From 3107 sp965216225 (lineage in GTDB: Bacteria > Pseudomonadota > Alphaproteobacteria > Rhodobacterales > Rhodobacteraceae), in contig CBDCFF010000001.1 in assembly GCA_965216225.1 (NCBI GenBank), forward strand, positions 1-6,522: a stretch of DNA of 6,522 bases, written 5' to 3'. Positions 1 to 5,892 of this stretch are shown here, in pieces. Both the position numbers and the translations under genes were made by a program. A model generated the notes under the pieces. It saw nothing but the letters and a program-made list of their open reading frames with translations, was not told where the DNA came from and did no database searches. How positions within the stretch are numbered: position 1 is the stretch's first letter; every line of letters begins with the position of its first letter.

Positions 1-136
1 CGGGGGAATAGGCAAGCGACAGGTCGCGCCCGTTGGCCATCGGCTTTGTCGCCCGTATTTCCAGTTTGCCGGGCCGTGGCAGTTCGTGATAGTTCAGCGC
101 CGCGGCCCTGCTGCTTCTGTTGCGATCATCTTTCAT
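1..136 (-). CDS. maeB: NADP-dependent malic enzyme, N-terminal fragment (runs off the window)
   Basis: Only the first 45 codons are present; the gene continues beyond base 1. The translation begins MKDDRNRSSRAAALNYHELP and continues through PGKLEI, TKPMANGRDL and LAYSPG. The pattern of YHxxPxPGKLEI, then TKPxANxRDLxLAYSPG, is the typical opening of bacterial MaeB-type malic enzymes, which oxidatively decarboxylate malate to pyruvate with NADP and often carry a C-terminal phosphotransacetylase-like domain (not visible here). The ATG at 134-136 is preceded on the minus strand by GGAGG (bases 142-146), 5 nt away, which fixes the start. It diverges from the cdd operon, with an insertion sequence beginning about 54 bp upstream. 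Family identity rests on recalled motifs and is quite secure; the exact subtype cannot be settled from 45 residues. Confidence 0.85.
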   Translation of the reverse strand, partial: MKDDRNRSSRAAALNYHELPRPGKLEIRATKPMANGRDLSLAYSP

Positions 137-152
137 CCCGGCCTCCGTGAAA

Positions 153-172
153 CTGGTTTGACATTAAACCAG
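153..172. promoter_or_regulatory. Perfect palindrome upstream of maeB, candidate operator
   Basis: Arms CTGGTTT and AAACCAG are perfectly complementary, 7 bp each, around a 6-bp AT-rich centre. The site ends 6 bp before the ribosome binding site of maeB, so a bound protein would lie at or near the transcription start. It is short for an intrinsic terminator and has no T tract. The TGGT...ACCA outer bases recall operators of GntR-type regulators, but the 10-bp spacing between them is wider than usual there, so the regulator is unknown. Confidence 0.35.
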
Positions 173-189
173 CAATGCGACCCTGCCTA

Positions 190-206
190 GGGCCTGTTGA
201 GATTCA
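190..206 (+). repeat. Terminal inverted repeat of the IS element, maeB side
   Basis: The 17 bases GGGCCTGTTGAGATTCA are the exact reverse complement of 1024-1040. This end lies just past the natural stop of the transposase frame (bases 204-206), which overlaps the repeat, as is usual for compact IS elements. Confidence 0.92.
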
Positions 207-970
207 TCGTGAGTTGATATAGCCGCGGCCAGATAGATCATGGAGGAGAAGCTCTGATCTGTTTTACAGGCCCGCAACGCAATACGCTTGAATTCCTTGA
301 GTTTCCGGAAGTAATTTTCGATCAGGTGTCGCCATTTGTAGCAGTGTTTGTCAAATTCCGGCGGAAACTTCCGGTTCGATCTGGGCGGAATGACTGGCAC
401 AATCCCCGACTTGTCCAGATTTTCGCGCAACCAGTCGGCATCAAACGCCCGGTCCGCGAGGAGCATCTCGCACGAAACACCCTCGATCAACTCGGATGTT
501 TCGCTCAAATCGTGGGCTTGCCCAGGCATCAGGCGGAAGGAGACAAGATTGCCAAGCGCATCTGTCAGAGCCAGGATTCTGGTGGTAATTCCAGAAAAAG
601 AGTACTGTGAGAGCGCCCTGTAGCCTGGCTTTGAGCCCCCCTTTTGCGCCCTGCCCGTGGCGGTGGACCTTCACGATTGTGCCGTCAATCATGACATACT
701 CCATGTCAGGGTCATTTGAGACAGCGTCAAATATCCGTTTGAAAACATCGGCTCTTACCCAATGGCGGAAACGTTTGTAAACGGTGTTCCAATTGCCAAA
801 GCCGGATGGAAGATCACGCCAGGGCGCCCCGGTTCGAGCAATCCACAATACGGCTTGCCAGAAAAAGACGGCTGTCACCGCCAGTGCGAGGGATCGCGTT
901 TCTTGCCAAAACAATGCGGTTCCATCAAAGCCCATTGCGCGTCATTGATAACAAAACGCTCGCTCAACAT
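204..970 (-). pseudogene. IS5/IS427-type DDE transposase, broken by several frameshifts
   Basis: Recognisable transposase sequence runs the whole length but in three frames. From the ATG at 968-970 one frame reads MLSERFVINDAQWALMEP, then RDP, and hits TGA at 875-877. A second frame gives TGGDSRLFL around 860-880. A third gives AVLWIARTGAPWRDLP, FGNWNTVYKRFRHW and MIDGTIVKVHRHGQGAKGG (first catalytic Asp). Past the AAAA-GGGGGG run (636-645 on the complement) a different frame carries TTRILALTDALGNLVSFRL, MPGQAHDL, LLADRAFDADWLR (second Asp) and HLIENYFRKLKEF (catalytic Glu). Near the end, a frame reading INSR then TGA at 204-206 would be the natural finish, but the current open frame slips past it into flanking DNA and stops at 164. 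IS427-type elements can use one programmed frameshift, but the number of shifts here indicates decay. The start at 970 is supported by GGGAG at 977-981 on the complement. Confidence 0.88.
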
Positions 971-997
971 TTCATTCTCCCTTTTGGAAAGAATGAA
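971..997 (-). promoter_or_regulatory. Hairpin over the transposase ribosome binding region
   Basis: TTCATTCT (971-978) and AGAATGAA (990-997) form a perfect 8-bp inverted repeat with an 11-nt loop. On the transposase strand it lies immediately before the ATG and includes the GGGAG Shine-Dalgarno candidate in its 3' arm and loop. Comparable structures in other IS elements mask translation when transcription enters from outside the element; that role here is inference. Confidence 0.35.
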
Positions 998-1023
998 TCA
1001 GATGTCAGCGCAAATGAAAACCC

Positions 1024-1040
1024 TGAATCTCAACAGGCCC
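1024..1040 (-). repeat. Terminal inverted repeat of the IS element, cdd side
   Basis: TGAATCTCAACAGGCCC, the exact reverse complement of 190-206. It lies 54 bp upstream of the transposase start codon and 142 bp from the cdd start codon. Confidence 0.92.
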
Positions 1041-1124
1041 TGGTCTTGTCGTGCCGATCCGGCGGCGCGGTCGCCCTGTCGGTGCAGATGCGCCGAAAAA
1101 CCGCGCGGGCGGGCTGCTGCGGGC

Positions 1125-1153
1125 TTGCATCGCGGCGCGGATCGGATCAGATT
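1125..1153 (+). promoter_or_regulatory. Weak candidate promoter for the cdd-deoA-deoB-upp operon
   Basis: TTGCAT (1125-1130) and CAGATT (1148-1153) are separated by 17 bp and each matches the sigma-70 consensus at three of six positions. It is the best-spaced pair I found between the IS and cdd, but the match is poor. No clear operator palindrome was seen in 1041-1182. Transcription may also come from elsewhere in the region or from the IS. Confidence 0.22.
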
Positions 1154-1182
1154 TGACCCGCTGACAAAGGCCGGAGCCCTTC

Positions 1183-1575
1183 ATGACACTCATCTCTGCC
1201 GCGCGGGCGGTGCGTGAAAACGCCCATGCCCCGTATTCCGGTTTCAGGGTCGGGGCCGCCCTTCGCAGTGTCGAGGGAAACCTGCATGTGGGTTGCAATG
1301 TCGAAAATGTCGCCTATCCCGAAGGCACCTGCGCCGAGGCGGGCGCGGTTGCGGCGATGATCGCGGCCGGCGATACGCGGATTGCCGGGCTTGCGGTGAT
1401 TGCCGACAGCCCCGCGCCGGTGCCGCCCTGTGGCGGCTGCCGCCAGAAAATCGCCGAATTTGCAGCCCCGGATGTGCCGGTCATCCTGGCCACGACCGAT
1501 GGGCAAAGCCTGACCGTGACGGTGGCCGAACTTCTGCCCGGCGCCTTCGGCGACGGGCATATGGATCGGGCCTGA
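1183..1575 (+). CDS. cdd: Cytidine deaminase
   Basis: This 130-aa protein is the size of the short, homotetrameric zinc cytidine deaminases. It hydrolyses cytidine and deoxycytidine to uridine and deoxyuridine in the cytosol, the entry step of pyrimidine nucleoside salvage. Diagnostic residues are the zinc ligand and catalytic pair in TCAEAGAV (Cys50, Glu52) and the other two zinc ligands in PPCGGCRQ (Cys83, Cys86); the N-terminal APYSGFRVGAAL (16-27) and the CNVENVAYPEGTC segment that binds the ribose are also present. The ATG is preceded by GGAG at 1173-1176, 6 nt upstream. It is the first gene of the operon and stops 6 nt before deoA, so its deoxyuridine product is a direct substrate for the next enzyme. 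It appears intact. Confidence 0.96.
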   Translation: MTLISAARAVRENAHAPYSGFRVGAALRSVEGNLHVGCNVENVAYPEGTCAEAGAVAAMIAAGDTRIAGLAVIADSPAPVPPCGGCRQKIAEFAAPDVPVILATTDGQSLTVTVAELLPGAFGDGHMDRA

Positions 1576-1581
1576 CAATCC

Positions 1582-2886
1582 ATGAATGCCGCAGGCATCA
1601 TTGCGCAGGTGCGACAGAAGGCGCCCCTCCCGGCGGCGGAACTTCGCTGGTTTGCCGATGGGTTGGCATCGGGCCATGTGACCGATGCGCAGGCCGGGGC
1701 GTTCGCCATGGCGGTGTGTCTGAACGGTCTGGGCGAAGACGGGCGTGTTGCGCTGACCCGCGCCATGCGCGACAGCGGCGATGTGCTGGGCTGGGATCTG
1801 CCGGGGCCGTTGCTGGACAAGCATTCGACCGGCGGAGTCGGGGATTGCGTGTCGATCGTGCTCGCCCCGGCGCTGGCGGCATGTGGTGCCTGCGTGCCCA
1901 TGATCTCTGGTCGCGGGCTGGGGCACACGGGTGGGACACTGGATAAGCTGGAGTCGATTCCCGGTGTTTCAACCGGGCAGGACGAGGCGGCGCTGCGCCG
2001 GATGGTGGCGCGGATCGGGTGCGCGATTGTCGGGGCAAGCGACCGGATTGCGCCAGCGGACAAGAGGCTTTACGCCATACGGGACGTGACAGCGACGGTG
2101 CAGAGCATTGATCTGATTACGGCGTCGATCCTGTCCAAGAAACTGGCGGCAGGGGTGCAGGGGCTGGTTCTGGATGTCAAGACAGGCGACGGCGCGTTCA
2201 TGGCGTCGCTGGAGGATGCGCGTTCTCTGGCCCGGGCGCTGACCGACACCGCAAGCGGTGCGGGCTGTCCGACGGTTTCGCTGATCACCGATATGTCCCA
2301 GCCGCTTGCCCCGGCGCTGGGCAACGCCGTGGAAATCATCGAATCCATGCGGGTGCTGGAAGGCGGGACCGGCGGCCCGCTGGCCGAACTGACCTGCATT
2401 CTGGGCGGGGAATTGCTGGTGCTGGGCGGCCTAGCGTCATCGGCACAGGACGGGGCGCTGGCGGTGCGCGGCTCGCTGTCGGACGGGCGCGCGATGGAAC
2501 GCTTTGGCCGGATGATTGCGGCGCTGGGCGGGCCGAAGGATTTTTGCGACGCCTGGCGCACCCGACTGCCCCGGGCGCCGGTGGTTCTGGATGTTCCCGC
2601 CCCGGTATCCGGCAGTGTCACCGGGATCGGCGCGTGCGGATTGGGGCAGGTGGTCGTCGGCCTCGGCGGCGGCCGTCGGACCGAAGGCGCAGGGATCAAT
2701 CCGGCGGTCGGCCTGACACAGGTGCGGCGCAAGGGCGCGCGGGTCGGGAAAGGCGAGGCCCTGGTCCGGGTTCACGCCGCCTCGCAGGGGGCGGCGGAGG
2801 CTGCCGCCCGGCAGGTGACAAAGCTGTTCGTGATCGGCGAGGCGGCGGCGCACACCCCGCTGGTTCACGAAAGGGTTTGCGCATGA
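1582..2886 (+). CDS. deoA: Thymidine phosphorylase
   Basis: A 434-aa protein, close to the ~440 aa of E. coli DeoA. It cleaves thymidine or deoxyuridine with phosphate to give the base and 2-deoxyribose-1-phosphate. Visible signatures are the phosphate-binding DKHSTGGVGD (79-88), the family pattern SGRGLGHTGGTLDKLE (109-124), and YAIRDVTATVQSIDLITASI followed by LSKK; Arg167, Ser182 and Lys186 keep the spacing of the E. coli pyrimidine-binding residues Arg171, Ser186 and Lys190. The C-terminal alpha/beta domain typical of this family follows (from about residue 340). The Shine-Dalgarno is weak and the start lies 6 nt after the cdd stop, which suggests translational coupling. It overlaps deoB by 4 nt. 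No lesions are apparent. Confidence 0.96.
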   Translation: MNAAGIIAQVRQKAPLPAAELRWFADGLASGHVTDAQAGAFAMAVCLNGLGEDGRVALTRAMRDSGDVLGWDLPGPLLDKHSTGGVGDCVSIVLAPALAACGACVPMISGRGLGHTGGTLDKLESIPGVSTGQDEAALRRMVARIGCAIVGASDRIAPADKRLYAIRDVTATVQSIDLITASILSKKLAAGVQGLVLDVKTGDGAFMASLEDARSLARALTDTASGAGCPTVSLITDMSQPLAPALGNAVEIIESMRVLEGGTGGPLAELTCILGGELLVLGGLASSAQDGALAVRGSLSDGRAMERFGRMIAALGGPKDFCDAWRTRLPRAPVVLDVPAPVSGSVTGIGACGLGQVVVGLGGGRRTEGAGINPAVGLTQVRRKGARVGKGEALVRVHAASQGAAEAAARQVTKLFVIGEAAAHTPLVHERVCA

Positions 2887-4112
2887 GCCGCGCGTTTCTG
2901 ATCGTGATGGATTCCGCCGGCTGCGGCGGCGCCCCGGACGCCGGCCGGTTCTTTAACGGACAGGCGCCGGATACCGGGGCCAACACGCTGGGCCATATCG
3001 CAAGGGCCTGCGCGGACGGGCGCGCGCAAGAGGGGCGCAGCGGCCCGTTGCGGGTTCCCTGTCTGGATGCGCTGGGGCTGGGCGCGGCGATCCGGCTTTC
3101 GACAGGCATCGCGACGCCGGGGCTTGACGCGACGCCAAAGGGGCTGTGGGGCGCTGCGACCGGGATCAGCCCCGGCAAGGATACGCCTTCGGGCCATTGG
3201 GAGCTGGCGGGCGTTCCGGTTCCGTGGAACTGGCATTTCTTTCCCGATACGCAACCTGCGTTTCCACCTGAACTGATGGGGGGGCTTGCGCGCGCTGCGG
3301 GGACGGACGGAACGCTTGCGAATTGCCATGCCTCGGGTACGCGGGTGATCGACGATTTCGGGACCGAACATCTGCGGACCGGCTGGCCGATCTGCTATAC
3401 CTCCGCCGACAGCGTCCTGCAAATCGCCGCGCATGAAGGGCGGTTCGGCCTTGACCGTCTGCTGGACATGTGCCGGACGCTTGCGCCGGTGCTGCACGCG
3501 ATGCAGGTGGGACGGGTGATCGCGCGGCCTTTTGCCGGATCGCCGGAAGCAGGATTTGCCCGAACCGCCAACCGGCGCGATTTCGCCATTGCGCCGCCAG
3601 GGCCGACGCTGTGCGACCGGGTGCGGGCGGCGGGCGGGCGGGTGCAGGCGATTGGCAAGATCGGCGACATATTCTCGATGCGCGGCATTGATGAGGTGCG
3701 CAAGGGCAGCGATGCCGACCTGATGGGGCATTTGTCCGACCTGATCAGGACCGCGCCCGACGGCAGTCTGACCTTCGCCAATTTCGTCGAGTTCGACACC
3801 CTGTACGGCCATCGCCGCGATGTGTCGGGCTATGCCCGCGCCCTGGAATGGTTCGATTCGTGCATCGCGGACATGCCGGCCGGGGCGGCTGCGGGGAACA
3901 TGATCGTCTTTACCGCCGATCATGGCAATGATCCGACCTGGGTGGGTTCGGACCATACCCGAGAGCGCGTGCCGGTCCTCGTTCACGGATATGGCGTGGG
4001 CAAAATCGGCCATTGCGGCTATACGGATGTCGCCGCCTCTGTCGCCGCACATCTGGGGATACCGGCGCACGGGCCCGGCAGGAATTTTCTGACCGCTCAG
4101 GCGCGATCCTGA
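2883..4112 (+). CDS. deoB: Phosphopentomutase
   Basis: A 409-aa protein matching the ~400-aa bacterial phosphopentomutases of the alkaline phosphatase superfamily. It interconverts (deoxy)ribose-1-phosphate and the 5-phosphate, passing the product of DeoA on to aldolase cleavage (deoC is not in this window). The two-Mn site is complete: Asp10 (IVMDSAGCG), Asp305 and His310 (FVEFDTLYGHRRD), Asp346 and His347 (FTADHGNDPTW) and His358 (GSDHTRERVP), with the same spacing as in the Bacillus cereus enzyme. The catalytic threonine is Thr101 in GKDTPSGHWE. The ATG overlaps the deoA stop as ATGA, with AAGGG at 2871-2875 as ribosome binding site. An open frame extends upstream to 2544 but there overlaps deoA and lacks family similarity, so the start at 2883 is chosen. 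Confidence 0.96.
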   Translation: MSRAFLIVMDSAGCGGAPDAGRFFNGQAPDTGANTLGHIARACADGRAQEGRSGPLRVPCLDALGLGAAIRLSTGIATPGLDATPKGLWGAATGISPGKDTPSGHWELAGVPVPWNWHFFPDTQPAFPPELMGGLARAAGTDGTLANCHASGTRVIDDFGTEHLRTGWPICYTSADSVLQIAAHEGRFGLDRLLDMCRTLAPVLHAMQVGRVIARPFAGSPEAGFARTANRRDFAIAPPGPTLCDRVRAAGGRVQAIGKIGDIFSMRGIDEVRKGSDADLMGHLSDLIRTAPDGSLTFANFVEFDTLYGHRRDVSGYARALEWFDSCIADMPAGAAAGNMIVFTADHGNDPTWVGSDHTRERVPVLVHGYGVGKIGHCGYTDVAASVAAHLGIPAHGPGRNFLTAQARS

Positions 4113-4123
4113 CAGGTTCAGGC

Positions 4124-4129
4124 AGGAGG
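4124..4129 (+). promoter_or_regulatory. Strong ribosome binding site for upp
   Basis: AGGAGG lies 7 nt before the ATG at 4137. It decides between that ATG and another at 4130, which is in a different frame and directly abuts the Shine-Dalgarno. It is the strongest ribosome binding site in the operon, so upp is probably translated independently rather than coupled to deoB. Confidence 0.8.
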
Positions 4130-4136
4130 ATGGAGA

Positions 4137-4769
4137 ATGACGGATCACCTGACCATCGTCGATCACCCGCTGGTGCAGCACAAGCTGACCCTGATGCGGC
4201 GGGTTGGCACCCCCACGGCGGAGTTCCGCCGGCTTCTGCGAGAGATCAGCCAGCTTCTGGCCTATGAGATCACCCGCGAACTGGAAATGACCGGCAAGCG
4301 GATAACGACGCCGATGGCACAGATGGACGCACCGGTCCTTGCCGGCAAGAAGCTCGCGCTGATCTCGATTCTCAGGGCCGGCAACGGGTTGCTGGACGGG
4401 GTGCTGGAACTGATCCCGTCGGCGCGGGTCGGCTTTGTCGGGCTTTATCGCGACGAGGAAACGCTGAAACCCGTTCAGTATTATTTCAAGGTGCCGGAAG
4501 AACTGGAGGATCGGCTGGTCATCGCCGTCGATCCGATGCTGGCGACCGGCAATTCCTCTGCCGCGGCGATTGATCTGCTGAAACGGGCGGGCGCGAGGAA
4601 TATCCGCTTTCTCTGCCTGCTTGCCGCGCCCGAAGGCGTTGCCCGGATGAGAGAGGCGCATCCGGACGTTCCCATTGTCACCGCGGCACTTGATGATTGT
4701 CTGAATGAAAAGGGCTATATCATGCCGGGACTGGGCGACGCGGGCGACAGGATGTTCGGCACCAGATAG
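4137..4769 (+). CDS. upp: Uracil phosphoribosyltransferase
   Basis: The 210-aa length is typical of the family. The enzyme makes UMP from uracil and PRPP in the cytosol, recapturing the uracil released by DeoA from deoxyuridine. Markers are the N-terminal VDHPLVQHKLTLMR with TPTAEFR, the loop SILRAGNGLLDG, the PRPP-binding motif VIAVDPMLATGNSSAA (Asp132 onward), and the C-terminal uracil-binding GYIMPGLGDAGDRMFGTR. It starts 24 nt after deoB and is the last gene of the run; the next gene is convergent and ends 41 bp further on. I see no convincing stem with a T tract in 4770-4810, so the terminator is unknown. The gene appears intact. Confidence 0.96.
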   Translation: MTDHLTIVDHPLVQHKLTLMRRVGTPTAEFRRLLREISQLLAYEITRELEMTGKRITTPMAQMDAPVLAGKKLALISILRAGNGLLDGVLELIPSARVGFVGLYRDEETLKPVQYYFKVPEELEDRLVIAVDPMLATGNSSAAAIDLLKRAGARNIRFLCLLAAPEGVARMREAHPDVPIVTAALDDCLNEKGYIMPGLGDAGDRMFGTR

Positions 4770-4810
4770 CGCCCCGGATAGCGACCGGACAGCACACCGG
4801 CGGCAGCGCC

Positions 4811-5824
4811 CTAACCGACGCAGATATTCTGAAGACTCACCCAGTCACTGTCGCCAAGGACCGGCTGCGTTTCACGGTCGCGCATCGGGTCGGCCTCGAT
4901 CAGCGGCAACGTCGTTTCGCCGGAAGGATCAAGCGCATAGGCATAGGGCGTGGAACTGACACCGGCAGAACCGAAACGGGCAAGCAACCGATCCCGGTCC
5001 GGCGGCGGTGGCGTTTCGGTCAAAAGATGTTCGGCATAGCCCAGCAGCGCGTCTTGCGGAATGCGACCGGAGGTCAGCAGCCGGAAGGTCGGAATCAGCC
5101 CCACCGTCCGCAACAGTTCCGTCAGCGTATCCCGGTTTTCGGCGCGCAGCGCTTCGGCAATGACAAACCCGGCGGGCACTTCGGCATTCTCGAAATCCTC
5201 CACCAGCGCCCGGTTCATCAACACGATGCCGCCCGGCAGATGTCCGGTTTCCGAAACGCCGGAGCGAAGGATGATCAGCCTGCGCATTCCGGGGACGAGG
5301 CGCAGCCGCATCGCGTTGAGCGCGCGGCGGCCGTTGGCGTTGTCGCAGGGTTTGCCTGACAGGCGCTGGATATTCTCCAAAAGCTGCCGGCCGATCGCCT
5401 GCCGTGCGATATCCGGCACCACCGAGGCCGTATGGCTGACCAGCGCCCCCGGCAGCCAGAAGACGATCAGCGACAGGACGATGGCGGAACCTGCAACCAG
5501 CGCTGTCCGGCGCAATCTGCCCGGATGCGGGCTTTGCCGCGACACGGCGGCGATCACCTTTTCGATCGAAGAGATCATCAGATCGTCTTCGACCTCCAGC
5601 GTTTCGGTGTCATCAGAGCCGGGACTGTAAAGCGCTGGCCGCTGTCGTGGATTGATGCGCTTCAGCGCCGCCAGCGACCAATGGGTCAGGGCGGTTTCAT
5701 TCCTGTCCGACAGCACCAGCGTGGCATCGCCGAAAGACACGATCACCTCGCGCCGCTGCGCATCGGGCGTCGCGCGCCACAAGCCTGTGGATTCAAGCCG
5801 TTGATATTTGCTCAGCGCCGTCAT
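4811..5824 (-). CDS. Membrane-anchored M48-like protein lacking the HExxH motif (hypothetical)
   Basis: A 337-aa protein of unknown function that resembles conserved Rhodobacteraceae hypotheticals. Residues 1-100 form a soluble N-terminal region (SKYQRLES, then FGDATLVLSDRNE). A single hydrophobic segment, about residues 107-129, should anchor it in the inner membrane. The C-terminal part resembles M48 metalloproteases: HLPGGIVLMNRALVE (195-209) matches the LPGG-x-V-x-x-x-x-x-L strand and helix before the active site, but where HExxH is expected it reads AEALR (223-227), with only the Glu kept. It ends WVSLQNICVG. Lacking zinc ligands, it is probably not a protease of that class. The ATG at 5822-5824 is chosen because the text upstream in frame has no family character and lies in or above the promoter; the Shine-Dalgarno is poor. 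It converges on upp. Part of its N-terminal coding sequence is duplicated at the right edge of the window. Confidence 0.8.
   Translation of the reverse strand: MTALSKYQRLESTGLWRATPDAQRREVIVSFGDATLVLSDRNETALTHWSLAALKRINPRQRPALYSPGSDDTETLEVEDDLMISSIEKVIAAVSRQSPHPGRLRRTALVAGSAIVLSLIVFWLPGALVSHTASVVPDIARQAIGRQLLENIQRLSGKPCDNANGRRALNAMRLRLVPGMRRLIILRSGVSETGHLPGGIVLMNRALVEDFENAEVPAGFVIAEALRAENRDTLTELLRTVGLIPTFRLLTSGRIPQDALLGYAEHLLTETPPPPDRDRLLARFGSAGVSSTPYAYALDPSGETTLPLIEADPMRDRETQPVLGDSDWVSLQNICVG
5691..5781 (-). repeat. Direct repeat copy A, inside the M48-like gene
   Basis: These 91 bases, covering codons 15-45 of the gene at 4811-5824, match 6432-6522 without gaps at 79 of 91 positions (my hand count), offset by exactly 741 bases. 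Identity is highest over the part encoding PDAQRR and VSFGDA. Similarity falls off sharply left of 5691. Confidence 0.9.
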
Positions 5825-5863
5825 CCGGCGGGCACATCCTGCATGTTGTATCTGCCTGGGCAG

Positions 5864-5892
5864 AGAGTACCGCAGGCGGCAGCCGCAGACAA
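5864..5892 (-). promoter_or_regulatory. Candidate sigma-70 promoter of the M48-like gene
   Basis: On the minus strand TTGTCT (5887-5892) and TACTCT (5864-5869) are separated by exactly 17 bp. The -35 box matches consensus at four of six positions and the -10 at three of six. Transcription would start near 5857, giving a leader of about 33 nt. The position supports the start codon at 5824 rather than any longer form. Confidence 0.45.

Larger units (their letters stand above)
190..1040 (-). mobile_element. IS5-family (IS427-like) insertion sequence with a decayed transposase
   Basis: The element is bounded by perfect 17-bp inverted repeats (GGGCCTGTTGAGATTCA at 190-206 and its complement at 1024-1040; the match extends to 18 bp if the outer A/T at 189/1041 is counted). 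Its size, about 850 bp, and the content, a single DDE transposase read on the minus strand, fit the IS427 group of the IS5 family. It lies between the start of maeB and the cdd operon. A clean target duplication is not visible: if the ends are taken as GG, the flanks read CTAG on the left and CTGG on the right, which could be a one-mismatch remnant. The transposase has several frame breaks, so the copy is probably immobile unless a transposase is supplied in trans. Confidence 0.88.

Noticed and set aside
636..645. AAAA-GGGGGG run as a functional programmed frameshift joining two transposase frames
   Set aside because: A -1 slip there restores only a few codons; about 11 extra bases just downstream and other breaks near both ends still disrupt the protein.
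186..1044. A 4-bp target site duplication flanking the IS
   Set aside because: The flanks read CTAG and CTGG, which differ at one position, and the precise element ends are uncertain; not enough to annotate.
2544..2882. Upstream in-frame extension of deoB
   Set aside because: It overlaps the end of deoA, is low-complexity Arg/Gly text, and the family start MSRAFLIVMDS with a good ribosome binding site lies at 2883.
2865..4661. A 598-codon open frame on the minus strand opposite deoB and upp
   Set aside because: It is antisense to two genes with complete catalytic motifs; the Arg/His/Pro-rich composition is typical of shadow frames in high-GC DNA.
4770..4810. Bidirectional terminator between the convergent upp and M48-like genes
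   Set aside because: Only short CCGG-type matches are present, with no extended stem and no T tract on either strand.
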